Below, in pieces: positions 49,201 to 60,780 of a stretch of 64,000 nucleotides of DNA (its first letter is position 1; each line of letters begins with the position of its first letter). A program made the translations under genes and the position numbers. Source of the DNA: Cunninghamia lanceolata (taxonomy: Eukaryota > Streptophyta > Pinopsida > Cupressales > Cupressaceae). Where the stretch lies: positions 2,862,001 through 2,926,000 of the forward strand of contig BSBN01000494.1 in NCBI GenBank assembly GCA_027924645.1, given 5' to 3'. Below the pieces are notes generated by a model. That model ran no database searches. It was not told the DNA's origin and worked only from the letters and a program-made list of their open reading frames with translations.

Positions 49201-50186
49201 CATTGTATGTTGATGACATGTTACTTTTCAGCAATACTAAGGGTATGATCAGTGAGCTTAAAGCCCAACTTTCAGGTGCATTTGATATGAAGGATCTTGG
49301 AGCTGCCAGGTATATTCTAGGAATGGAGATCAGGAGGGATAGAGGTAACAGAAAACTTTGGTTGTCACAAAGTAAGTATGTGAATACCATTTTGTAGAGA
49401 TTTAGTATTCAGGACTGTAACCCAGTTAGAGTTCCTTTACCCATTGGTACTAAATTTTCATTAGATATGTGCCCAAAGACTAAGGATGATCTTGAGGATA
49501 TGTCTAATGTGCCATATGCTAGTGTTGTAGGGAGTTTGATGTATGCAATGGTTTGCACTAGGCCAGATATTTCCCAAGTAGTGGGAGTTTTGAGCAGATT
49601 TAAGTCTAACCCTAGTAAATAGCATTGGAATTATGTGAAGAGGGGCTTAAATATCTTGCAGGTACTCCTGATTATTGTTCAGTTTACTCTGGTACTGATA
49701 GTGTTGCAATATTTGGACATACATGGTTTTGTTGATTCAGATTGGGTAGGTGACTTGGATAGTTGGAGGTCCACTAGTGGCTATGTGTTTACTCCATTTG
49801 GAGGAGCAATGAGTTGGATGAGTAAGAGGCAGCCCATAGTTTTTTTTTCCACCACAAAAGCAGAGTATATGGTTGTTGCCCATGTCTCTAAAGAGGTAAT
49901 TTGGTTGAGGAGATTGTGTACAAGTATTGGATTTGATTGCCAGATCATTCAGATTAGTTGTGATAGCCAGAGTGCTATCTATTTGGCCAAGAATCCTACG
50001 TATCATGCTCAGACTAAGCATGTTGATGTTCAGTGTTAGTTTGTTCAAAAGTTAGTTACTAATGGACAAATTCAGCTGAAGAAGATAGACACTAAGGAGA
50101 ATGTTACGGATTCATTGACCAAGCCTATGAGCATAAAGAGGTTTGTGTAGTGCAGAGAGGCCATGGGACTTGTTTCTAGTGCCTAA
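46209..50186 (+). pseudogene. Copia gag-pol, decayed
   Basis: I prefer ATG at 46209 (MVGSTVASTSHLDIEKFNG, a usual copia gag opening). The CCHC knuckle near 46915 follows a 15-bp tandem duplication (CWNCSK CWNYGKRGHVKEC) and lacks its second cysteine. The protease motif expected as DSGA reads DSRRSFH (47081). Integrase keeps HRRMGH, CEHCVFGK, TDVFGP and RSDNGGEY, but the catalytic Glu of NGVAERMN is Lys (NGVAKRMN, 47950). RT keeps YVDDML (49207). In RNase H the STTEAEY motif reads STTKAEY. Stops interrupt at 46479, 46845, 47073, 49395, 49620 and elsewhere. Compensating frameshift pairs lie near 47990/48265 and 49640/49735. It has no functional pol. Confidence 0.93.
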
Positions 50187-50210
50187 TTATATTTACAATG
50201 TATAATGTCA

Positions 50211-50220
50211 AGTGGGAGAA
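50211..50220 (+). other. Polypurine tract of copia element
   Basis: agtgggagaa directly before the 3' LTR, the plus-strand primer position. Confidence 0.85.
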
Positions 50221-51139
50221 TGTTGGAATAAGGTACCATTAACCTTGTAAATTCCAATATTGTATTTATCCCATTTATTATTTTCTATTTTGTAACTACC
50301 CATAAGGGACGAGGTAGTCTCATTGATAGTGGTAATTTTGGAGTTACCGGTGGGAGTTATGGAGTAATATTTATTATTGGCACATGTAAAAATCATGAGT
50401 AAATGAGTGTAGGCGTTCCCCTTGGAGAATTTGCTATTTTTAGCTTGTATGACAACTTGTCATAATATGGTGTAAGTGGATTTATGGCAATTGCAAGTTG
50501 TCATAAGATTCCATGCATGTATGACGCATGCGACACCCATTATTAGTTATGGTTGCTATTATTAGACCCAGGTGTCCATATTGGGAAGATTCTTTTTTAG
50601 TGGTATCTATGATGGTTATGACGCATCATAAGATGCTTTTACATGTTATTCTTGGACCTAGGCACCCAACCTTACATGAGCAAGTTATTGTCACTTGGTG
50701 GTTGCATGTTAACACCATTTTAATGCTTGCATGTGGGGTTGTTGGAGGAGAGAGAAAGTGGATGCCCATATTGGAGGGGAAACTTCTCTATAAGCATTTG
50801 CCATTGCATTTGTTGTTGTATGTGAGATTTTAGGTACTCAGGTGTTGTCAGAATGTTGTCAAGTTGAAGATTGGTGGAGAGAGTTGTTGAGTGATTGTAT
50901 TGTACAAATATTTACAGATTAATACAAGCCTATGCCTCTTTCCCAGTGGCATTTTTTACCTGCAAGGGTTTTCTCCACTTTAACACTGTGTTGTGTTCAA
51001 TTTTTTATTTTGCATGTTTCTGGGTTTGCATATTTTCTTTTGCATGTTACAATCTCCATTTGTAATACACAATTAAGATTGTAGAAATTACATTTGAATC
51101 AGATTTCCATTTGTGTAGTTGTGCCTTTTATTTCTAATA
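50221..51139 (+). repeat. 3' LTR of copia element
   Basis: Matches the 5' LTR, with an extra 30 bp near 51010 created by duplication around ttttgcatgtt. Its end is eroded (tttctaata versus catttcaaaca). Confidence 0.92.
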
Positions 51140-52149
51140 GCTCTGTCAAATAAAACTATTTAACCTCATCAATGACATATGTTACTAGAAGTAAAAACAT
51201 ACATTGGTGAGGGCAAGCAACAATACAATTGGACAATTAGTCAAATAGCTGACGTGTCAGTGCTCAATTGGTGGGGTCTCCATCCCTATCGTCATTTGTG
51301 TAGTAATATGTAGTTATGTGGAAATTTACATTCTTTTTGGGTAATTATTTCAAGAAAATCCTAAATTGTCGCATGAAGATCTTATAGGTCTTGAGGTAGG
51401 AAGCATGCCATTGGCTAATTTTCTGAGTGTGTAAGCATAAATATTTAGGTGATTGCATTACTTTTTTAGTAATTATTCCAACCAGATCTTATTCCTAGAA
51501 GATTTTACATGTCATCTCATTCACATATTTTATTGATCCCCCTCTATCGGATCAAAGCATTTAAAAATATCAATGACATACATTCCTCAAAGTAAAAATG
51601 AATGTTGGTCAGGGTAGTTTGCAGTTCCATTGGCCCATTGATCAAAATACTGACATGTCACTAGGCATTTATGTGTGTGTGATGTATATCAATTGATGAT
51701 TGTGAAAGGTGGCTACATATTTTAGATGTGAACAGTTATTACAACATTTTCTATGGGCACAAGATTCCTTAATCATGGGTTGTATAGCTAGCACATCATC
51801 CCTCAAATTTTTAGGAATGAAAACTAATAGTTACAATTTAAGTTTTAACCACTTTAAAATATAATAAATTCTCCTTCTAGCATACATCTATTTAAAATAA
51901 ATCAAATGATAAGTTGGCATAGTTGGACCAACTACATCAATTGCTCACGGATATCCAAGGAGAAAATGAAGATCATCAGAGCTAGAGGCAACGCCATTGG
52001 CTAGAGAAGCTGACATTTTAGTTGGTGGGGCATGTAGAAGCTTAATTTTAAGATAAACAATTAAAATTTTTATTTTTTCCCTACGTAAGGATTTAAAATG
52101 AGATTAATATAAAACAATTCTTTGTGCATTTTATTATCTCTATAGATAA
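51140..52149. other. Non-coding; continuation of the local repeat, then AT-rich
   Basis: 51140-51700 carries two more diverged units of the repeat that flanks copia (atcaatgacata...aagtaaaaa...ttggtgagg at about 51166 and about 51575). From 51700 on I see no gene or repeat. Confidence 0.45.
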
Positions 52150-52251
52150 AAATGCATGTGCAGAAAGATGGGGGACCAAAAAGTGGCCAAAACCAATTTT
52201 TGGTCCAAACAATCCATAATGCAAGTGCGTTATAACGTGCTCGCATTTTAA
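52150..52251. repeat. Palindrome family copy 3 with shared 65-bp flank
   Basis: aatgcaagtgcg, ttataa and gtgctcgcattt form a near-palindrome at 52218-52251. The 65 bp to its left (gatggggg, aaaaagtggcc) match 14761-14825 in inverted orientation. It looks like the end of another copy of the same transposon family; no partner end or transposase was found nearby. Confidence 0.6.
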
Positions 52252-52706
52252 AGAAGTTAAAATGCAAATCCTTGAACTTCCTTCACTCTAGAGTAGGCTC
52301 ATGTCTAGGAAGAGACCAGGGGTATAGACATGAAATGAACATTTAAGCATAAGTGACATTTACATATGGACATTTACTTTCTTATACTTTAATTTATATT
52401 TCATGTATATACTTTCAAGATGTCTGAGAGTGGTTTCGAATCTCTAAGAGTTATAATGCAGATTCTAGGTATTGGAGGATTCTATAATTTTTCAGACTTA
52501 GTCAAATTTCAAGAATCAACAGGCTCCTATAATCTTGCAATTGTCTAAGGGTAGTTGTAACTATTCAAAAGCATCATCAAGCCTCTCCTTAGAAATAGGA
52601 GGACCTATTCTTGTGCAAGAGACCTAGCAAGGAATCGAAGAAAAATACTAAGTCAAGTTCAAGAAAGTGGTAGTCTTCTAAGCATTTTTTCAGGATATTT
52701 TCAAGC
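52252..52706. other. No gene recognised
   Basis: Mixed AT-rich sequence between the palindrome copy and the (TA)n tract. No sustained frame. Confidence 0.4.
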
Positions 52707-53391
<685 letters not shown>

Positions 53392-54428
53392 TGTTATGTC
53401 AGAAAATGTCCCCTTGGGGGCTTTTCCCTCTTAAGGTTTAGCTCTCGAGTCCTTTAGAATGCACTTATGATGAATCTTTCATGTTAATGATGACTTCCGG
53501 TGAAGAAATGCCTAAGATTTATGGCAAATGAGACCTAGGAAATGTACTTATGATGAATCTTGCCTAAAATAGGGGGAGGACTTGGGCTCCCACGCCCTAG
53601 TCCTACCCTATTTTCATGTGTCGGTTATGTGACAGTTATTAGGTCCTATGCCATTCATTTGTAAACTAGAGATGGACATTGTGAACTTGTGACTTTATGC
53701 AAAAGTGATTCAAAGAATTCATTGTGTTGCAGAGAAGTATTTTGTTGTTATTGTGTTTGTTTATGTAGATTTGGCTTCATCTCCTCGTGGCATGAAAGAA
53801 GATTCTTCCTTCCATGAGAGCTACACCATCAAGGTGACATTCATTTGTGTTTTCAATCATTTATCAATTGGTTTTTGCCTCTATCCTGCAAGGATACACA
53901 CTTTTTATCTAACAATGGTGATCGAAAGACTTGAATGTCTCTTCGGGGCTTGACCGAGGCAAGCTTCTAAACACCACAACCCCCAACCCACTTTTCTGTG
54001 ATTGCGGGTTACAAGTTTTGAAAGCAAAAAAAGTGGCTCATTGCAGGGAGGCATTACAAACTGTTAAAAGTGTAGAGCAAAGAAGAAAATTAGGGCTTGG
54101 ACTAGGGTGCCCGCTCATTAGTCCTCTAGATTCGGATGCGGTGAAATCTCTGTGATAGCATAACTGTGTTGCAGACATTCTTCAGAGGTCCCAATAGAAA
54201 TAGGTACACTAGACTAGAGTGCACGTTCATTAGTCCCTGAATTTTCCACACACCAAACTTTGAAATCTGGTATTTATTTGATTGTCATTTGATATATCTG
54301 TGTGCGATCATTTTCCGTGATTTGTCTGTTTGTTTACGATTTTACAAAATTAGGGTTTAAAGCATAATTAGACTTAATTGAACAACAAATTCACACAATT
54401 CCAATCTTCCCCTCTATTCCAAGTGACA
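53392..54428 (+). repeat. 5' LTR of Tat-like element
   Basis: At least 1037 bp are shared with 59696-60776. The true right border is unresolved: similarity continues a few bases past tgaca before the 3' copy is interrupted. Relative to the 3' LTR it lacks the segment that holds the TATA box and carries other sequence there (about 53610-53660). Confidence 0.8.
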
Positions 54429-56172
54429 AGAAATCTGTAGTAGAGTTCTCTACTCGGTTGAATGTCCTTAAATATTGGTGTGAAAGGAGGATTCCACATA
54501 AACCCTTGAAATTACAAAACCCCTCCTCTTTCTCACTACTAAACATTTTGGTAAACCCGTGTTTGCTTGAATTTTGCACATTGTTGAGTGTTGTACTCCA
54601 GATTTGTATCTATTTAATTCATCATTTTCATATTGCATTTGAAAATCTACAAAAAAAAATAAATTTTTTTGAAAATTTCTAAAAAAATTGCATTCTAAGG
54701 TTTGAATTTTCACATAATTTGCATTAATTTAGTTGCATTTTATTTAATTTCTAATTTTTGCATTAAATCTGAAATTTATTTTTCATCATACTCTTATTGC
54801 ATTTGAAAAATTACAAAAAAAAATTGAAATTTTAAAAAATTGGCATCTTAGGCTTGCATTTTGGCATAATTTGAATTAATTGACATTTTATTTCATTTAA
54901 TTTCTATAATTTTTATTAGATCTGATTTAAATTACAGAAATTCATCTTATTTTAATCAATTGCATTGAATTTTCATGCTTAATTTGTCAAAAATTGCTTG
55001 AAATTGTCCATTTTTCATAAAAACCTAGTTTTGCATTAGCTAGGGTTTGTAGTTAAAATCTTGTTTTAGATTTTACTAGCCTTTTAAAATACTCATTTAG
55101 GATTTATTTCTAATTGTAGTGTTGCATCATAGTGTCCTCTTTGAAAAAATTCATGTCTAGGGTTTGAAAACCTTGCATTTTCAATAAATTTGGCCTTGTC
55201 CTCTCTCTAGAATTGCATCGTAAGCATGTTGTGAAGGTTATTGTTTCATTATTGGATTGATATTGAGCTTATTATTGGCTTTCTCTCATAAAACTCTTCA
55301 CAACACCCCTTCCATTAGTGATTTGCATTGAAATTTTGAGAAAATAGTAAAAAATTAAGCATTTTTAGGTCATATTACTATATAGTTTTGCATCATAGGC
55401 ATGTTGTGAATAATATTATTGCATTATTGGACTGATATTGACCTTATTATTTGCTTCCCTTCATAAAATTCCTCACAACACCTCTTCTTTTAGTCACTTG
55501 CATTAAAAAAAAGGTGAAAATTGGCACAGTTTTAATTACACGGTGTGTATTTCAACACTATGTGTTCACACACCTTTTCATATCTTTTGTTCAAAATCTT
55601 TTAAAAAAATCAATTTGAGCTTTTTGCATTGCACTATTTTTCACCTATCCACTTGATTTGTTGTGGACTTTGTGTGTCCTTTTAATACCCCCTTCCCTCA
55701 ACCAAGTGCTTGGGCGCGAAATAATCTCACTTCTATAGTGTGTTAATTGTCATTTAAAAGCTTGCATATTGAATATTACTAATACAAGACATTTCATGAT
55801 GGCATCCTCATGTTATCCTTCTTTTAAATATTTGCATGAGTATATCCTAGACTTTGAAAATTTCTCCAAATTCACTAATGAGAACGCTCATTCATGTCTT
55901 AGAGAACATAGCTTCTATAAGTAATATTGATGTTTCTATATATTCTACATATGAGCTGAAATTACATTGTTATACACATGATTTTGATAGCTTTGCATTA
56001 CTTAATAGGAGCATATCCTTTGATATTAGAATATTTAACTAAATTTATCTCTAGGATTACTCAGGAGCAAGATGAGAGTGAAAGTTCTTCTTCCGTCAAG
56101 AATGATGATGATTCCATAGATTATCCTACTTATCCTATAGTTTAATGTTCAATAAACTTAGATGAGAAGACT
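54429..56172 (+). other. Leader / decayed gag region of Tat-like element
   Basis: AT-rich, low-complexity sequence with repeated variants of gcatt(t)gaaa and ttgcattttatttaattt (54600-55000), and a duplicated segment around gcatgttgtgaa (about 55224 and about 55399). No gag domain is recognisable. Decayed acidic coding (QDESESSS) appears just before 56173. Confidence 0.45.
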
Positions 56173-57321
56173 ATGGATAGCTCTATTAATGATACAACAC
56201 CTAACCTTCCTAACAACACCTTACCTTTCTTTCATTCCAATGCTCTCCCTAGCCAAGATGTAGCATTAGTGGATGAGAAAAGGTCTTTCAAATTAAATCC
56301 TTTAGGGCTAGATGTTGAACATAATCAAAAGGACAACAATGTTAATTCAATCTTCACTAAAAGACTTTGTAGTAATATTCCTAATATGGTTGTGCGGGGG
56401 GCACCTTCTTGCTTAAAACCAATGATTACGGTTCAAGGAGATTGAAAACCACCTAGACACCCAAATTACATCCTAAATTATGCAAGACAAATCACTCAAA
56501 GAAATCAAGGTGTTCACAATGTGTCACAATAGCCACACCACAATGTGATTGCATACACATACAACACCCATAATAACAAGCAAAGTAAGCAAGCACCTCA
56601 TGTGCATGTCTCTCTTCCATGTTCTCAACCTATGCTCCCTCTGCCACCTCATCTTACTCATAAAAGTGGTCAAGAATATGATCTTGTCGAACAGCTTCGT
56701 GCTAGTCCGGCTAAGATCTCTCCGTGGGATTTAATACAAACATCACCTACATACAATGGAATGCTACAAGAATCTTTACAAAAGGTGATTGTACCGCCTA
56801 TTGTTAAGCCGAATGATGTAGCAGCTCTATTAGACTGTATGCATGTGACAAAAATAGATATTTTGTTTCAACCACATGAAATACCGACAAGTAAAGAGGA
56901 ATATGATGCACTTATAATATTTTCCATTATAAATTCAAAGTTGGTAAAGCGAGTTATGATTGACAACGGATCAGCTCTTAATGTTTGTGGCATTGACATT
57001 CTACAGAAAAGCAAGATCGACACTTCTTTAATCAAACCGGATAGCATTAGCATTCATGGCTTTGATAATGTGGGAAAACAATCTATGGGCATAATAACTT
57101 TACCTGTAAAGGTTGGACCCGTGACATTAAATACTCTTTTTCATGTTATTCCTGGTTCGCTCTCATATAATATGATTCTAGGTAGACCGTGGATTCATGC
57201 CATGGGGGCAGTTCCGTCTACCGTTCATAGATCAATAAAGTTTATCTATCAAAACAAGATCTACACCATACATGTTGATCTTGAACTAGATAATTGTTTA
57301 CATATTGAAAAGCAAAAATAA
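56173..57321 (+). pseudogene. Retroelement gag remnant and aspartic protease (Tat-type)
   Basis: Two frames joined by stops near 56443 and 56529. The C-terminal 150 residues form a retropepsin of the Tat/Ogre kind: VMIDNGSALNVCG (catalytic Asp followed by Asn-Gly, common in this group), then LPVKVGPVTLNTLFHVI and MILGRPWIHAMGAVPSTVH. It would cleave the element's polyprotein. The reading frame through the protease is open, which is unusual in this window. Upstream, SPWDLIQTSPTYNGMLQESL is the usual linker of these elements. Confidence 0.8.
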
Positions 57322-57366
57322 ATTAGCAATCATTCAAGTTTAAACAACCTACAAGTCGATTCGTCA

Positions 57367-57948
57367 ATGCCTCTTGCCACAGATAATGTTGTGCAAGACT
57401 CTAAAACATCGAATGCACTTTTTGGTGATGATTGGGGTTCATTAGATTTTAATCCTTGCAGAGTAGGGGAATATAAACTTAATAACCTTGATACATCAAA
57501 AGTCGAATCGATTTCATCTAAGCAAACTTTGGAAACACCTAAGAAAACCAAAGCTTTCTTGATAGAAAACAAAGACAATACTATTACTTATACTACAAAT
57601 TATGAGACCAATGAGGCTTCACCATCTTCTAAAGAAATGGACTCTCTCTATGGTCATGGATTTCAAATGTTGTACAAAAATCATGACTATGCAGGTAATG
57701 GATGTGGTGTAAATCAACAAGGAATCAAAGTACCTTTACAAGTTGTTAGAATTAATTACACAACCAATATAGGATACCACTCTTTGAAACCCACCAAAGC
57801 CTCTTGTCATCCTAAACTCAATGTTAATGTAATCTCAACAAGACCAAATCAACATGTGAGATATCTTGAGCCGATAAGCCACACTCGTTGTAGAAAATAT
57901 TATAGTTGCTCTCAAGGGTGGCCTCTTCCTAGATATGTATATTCTTAA
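57367..57948 (+). pseudogene. G-patch-like region downstream of protease
   Basis: An open frame with low-complexity start, then HGFQMLYKNHDYAGNGCGVNQQGIKVPL, close in pattern to the glycine-rich G-patch segment that follows protease in Tat/Ogre polyproteins, and IGYHSLKPTKAS. It ends at a TAA with no reverse transcriptase after it. The three stops between it and the protease suggest one former polyprotein. Confidence 0.6.
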
Positions 57949-58857
57949 CATTGGGATGAACCGGGTAAGTATTTCTAACCCTTTCTCTCTCATGTTGTGC
58001 TCCCCCCGTGATGTGTTATGTGTTGTTTATGCCTCCTAGGATGACCCTTGATTCTCTTGTAAGGTCAAGGATACTAGGAGACCACCTCTATTGTGACCTT
58101 CTATTTGTATCATCATTATTCTATATTGCTTCTCCTCTATTTTCATTGTTGCATGTTGTGTATGACAAATAAAGCATTGCAATTGGTGACTTGGGGGCAC
58201 CCTCCTACGTGATTTTCCCTAAGGCACTTGTTTTCCTCTCTTGATTTATTGTTTACCTTTCTCTAGTGGTTCTATCTAGTTGGCAGATGATGAAAAAAAA
58301 AGGACTGATAAGGACCAAGTGTCCCTTTGAAAAGTGAGTAAGCAAAAATGGACCTAGTCCATACATGACGATGGGGTTGATATATATTATCCAACGCTTG
58401 GCTAGTAAAATCATTCCATGTGATATTTTGATGTCTTATCGCACTAACAAACTATAACTATACAGCTGCCCCGTGTACTTTGTTTATCTTTGAATCTCAC
58501 CTCGTTTACATTCAATTATGAGATCTTGCAGTATAGCCCCATGGTTATACTTAGTTTTTGAATCCATAGTGTAACCTTGGCTTTTTGATGTGAATAAGTT
58601 GCATGCATTACTTTTCATCATGTGATGTGGTTATTATCTTAACCTCTTTTCTTGCAGGAATGTGTTTGTGGGAACATTTCGCGATTGTAAAGTACGTGTC
58701 ACCTCTGGGGGCATGGGCTTTGTGAAAGCTCTTGTTCCCTTATGTGTTTTCTTCCTACCTTAACATGCTTCATATCGGTACATGATATCAACCACCTTAA
58801 GGTGGGGGCGTATAAGGTAAGTTGTTTGATGATTTTGATACTAATGAAGCGTGTTTG

Positions 58858-59065
58858 TAAGCCCTCTGTGGAGGTGGGATGTTGTACCTCCACACGATTC
58901 CACATCTTTATTTCTATATTGCAATCATTAAGCCCTCTACAGAGGAGGGATATCGTGCATATCCTTTTATTTTAAGCCCTTCTATGGAAGGTGGGGATGG
59001 TGTATTTCTTGAGGAGATTGCACAATCCTATCATTTTCAAAAAGTCCTCTGAGCAGGCAGGGAGT
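58858..59065 (+). repeat. Series of four related hairpins
   Basis: agccctctgtggaggtggga, agccctctacagaggaggga, agcccttctatggaaggtgg and aagtcctctgagcaggcagg occur at about 58860, 58931, 58976 and 59042. The first three fold into a CCTC/GAGG-type stem with a tiny loop. The stems differ in sequence but pair internally. Confidence 0.55.
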
Positions 59066-59220
59066 GGATCTGAGACTATCCTAACCCTTAAGAGTGTCTT
59101 TGACGATTGTTGTGGTGAAGCCCAATCGCTAGTGTGTGCCTTTAATGTGCATGAGATGGCTACAAACCTAGCAATAGGTTTCTTCCATCATTTTTTTACC
59201 GTGTTCTCTCCATGTCTTCC

Positions 59221-59440
59221 GTGTGTGTGTATGGCGTGTTTGTTCCCAAGCATAGTCTAAAGACTAGTGGCGATGAGTCCCTCCTATGCTTTGGGATTTG
59301 TATGGTGTGTTTGTTCTCAAGTGCAACCTCAAGATTGGTGGCGATGAGTCCCTCCTACACTCTGAGATTTGTATTGTGTGTATGTTGCCACATGCAGTCT
59401 AAAGACTGGTGGCGATGAGTCCCTCCTGCATCATGGGTTG
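59221..59440 (+). repeat. 71-bp tandem repeat, three units
   Basis: aga(c/t)t(a/g)gtggcgatgagt starts at 59261, 59332 and 59403, exactly 71 bp apart, each followed by ccctcctgc/tatgc-like sequence and tgtgtgt. Confidence 0.85.
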
Positions 59441-59680
59441 TGTGTTTACTTTTCTTATACTTGCATTTGCATTCATATGGGAAAAATAAAAATTAAAAAA
59501 AAAAGAAATAATCACTGCATTCACTATGTTTTACATGTCTTCAATGTTGTCTTCTCCGTGTTTTGCATGCTTGTTACTGTCTTCAATGTGTTTGGCGTGT
59601 CTTCACCATGCTTGGTGTGTTTGTTGTGTTTGTTGACCTTACTTTAATGCATGTATGGACCTTGTGTTCATGCATACATT

Positions 59681-59695
59681 AAAGTGGGGGCTAAA
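59681..59695 (+). other. Polypurine tract of Tat-like element
   Basis: aaagtgggggctaaa immediately before the 3' LTR, typical for Tat/Athila-type elements. Confidence 0.85.
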
Positions 59696-60776
59696 TGTTA
59701 TGTTAAAAAATGTCCCCTTGGGGCCTTTTCCCTCTTAAGGTTTAGCTCTCAAGTCCTTTAGAATGTATTTAGATCATCTTGCATGTTAATGATGACTTTC
59801 GGTGAAGAAACCCCTAAGTTTTATGGAAAATGGGACCTAGGGGATGCACTTATGATGAATCCTGCCTGAAATAGGGGGGACTTGGGCACCCACGCCCTAG
59901 TCCTACCCTATTTTAGGTAAGTCCTATGCCGACACCTCAAGTTTGAATTATGAATTTCTTGGCAGGAAGTTGTTTAGATGCATATATAAGAATGTTTAGT
60001 CATTCATTTATAAACTAGAGATGGAAATTGTGAACTTGTGACTTTATACAAAAGTGTTTCAAAGCATTGATTGTGTTGTAGAGAAGTATTTTGTTGTTAT
60101 TGTGTTTGTTTATGCAGATTTGGCTTCATCTCCTCGTGGCATGAAAGAAGATTCTTCCTTCCATGAGAGCTACACCATCAAGGTGACATTCATTTGTGTT
60201 TTCAATCATTTATCAATTGGTTTTTGCCTCTATTCCGTAGGGATATGCACTCTTTATCTAACAATGGTGTTCGGAAGACTTGAATGTCTCTCCACGGCTT
60301 GACCGAGGCAAGCCTCTAAACACCACAACCCCCAACCCACTTTTCTGTGATTGCAGGTTACAGGTTTCAAAAGTAGAAGAAGTAGCTCTTACAGGGAGGC
60401 ATTACAGACTATCAGAAGTGCAGAGCAAAGAAGAAAATTAGGGCTTGGACTAGGGTGCCCGCTCAATAGTCCTCTAGATTCTGATGCGGTGAAATATATG
60501 TGATAGCATAATTGTGTTGCAGACATTATTCAGAGGTCCCAACAGAAATAGGTACACTGGACTAGGGTGCCCGCTCATTAGTCCCTAACTTTTCTACACA
60601 CCGAACTTTGAAATCTGGTATGTATTTGATTGCCATTTGATATCTCTGTGTGCGATCATTTTCGGTGATTTGTCAATTTGTTTACAATTTTACAAAATTA
60701 GGGTTTTAAGCATAATTGGACTTAATTGAACAACAAATTCACACAATTCCAATCTTCCCCTCTATTCCAAGTGATA
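59696..60776 (+). repeat. 3' LTR of Tat-like element
   Basis: tgttatgt to about gtgata. It holds a TATA box (catatataag, 59981-59990) absent from the 5' copy. It probably continues beyond the element inserted at 60781, outside the window. Confidence 0.8.
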
Positions 60777-60780
60777 GGAG

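Larger units (their letters stand above)
45211..51139 (+). mobile_element. Ty1/copia retrotransposon, full length, decayed
   Basis: LTRs of 891 and 919 bp start tgttggaata; a primer site follows the 5' LTR and a polypurine tract precedes the 3' LTR. Domain order is gag, protease, integrase, RT, RNase H (copia type). The flanks suggest a degraded duplication (actcc before 45211; gctct after 51139), consistent with one insertion followed by decay. Confidence 0.95.
57949..59680 (+). other. Long non-coding tail of Tat-like element
   Basis: No coding. It contains a series of hairpins (58858-59065), three 71-bp tandem units (59221-59440), then the polypurine tract. Confidence 0.6.
53392..60776 (+). 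mobile_element. Tat-like Ty3/gypsy derivative without RT or integrase
   Basis: Direct repeats starting tgttatgt at 53392 and 59696 are the LTRs. Between them lie protease and G-patch-like coding, a long non-coding tail with hairpins and short tandem repeats, and a polypurine tract. RT, RNase H and integrase are absent, so it would depend on other elements. No target-site duplication is visible (gtccc on the left), probably because the right LTR is cut by another insertion at 60781. Confidence 0.8.

Noticed and set aside
53705..53953. Frame repeated at 60054-60302
   Set aside because: It is part of the two LTRs of the Tat-like element and has no known domain; duplication is explained by the LTR.
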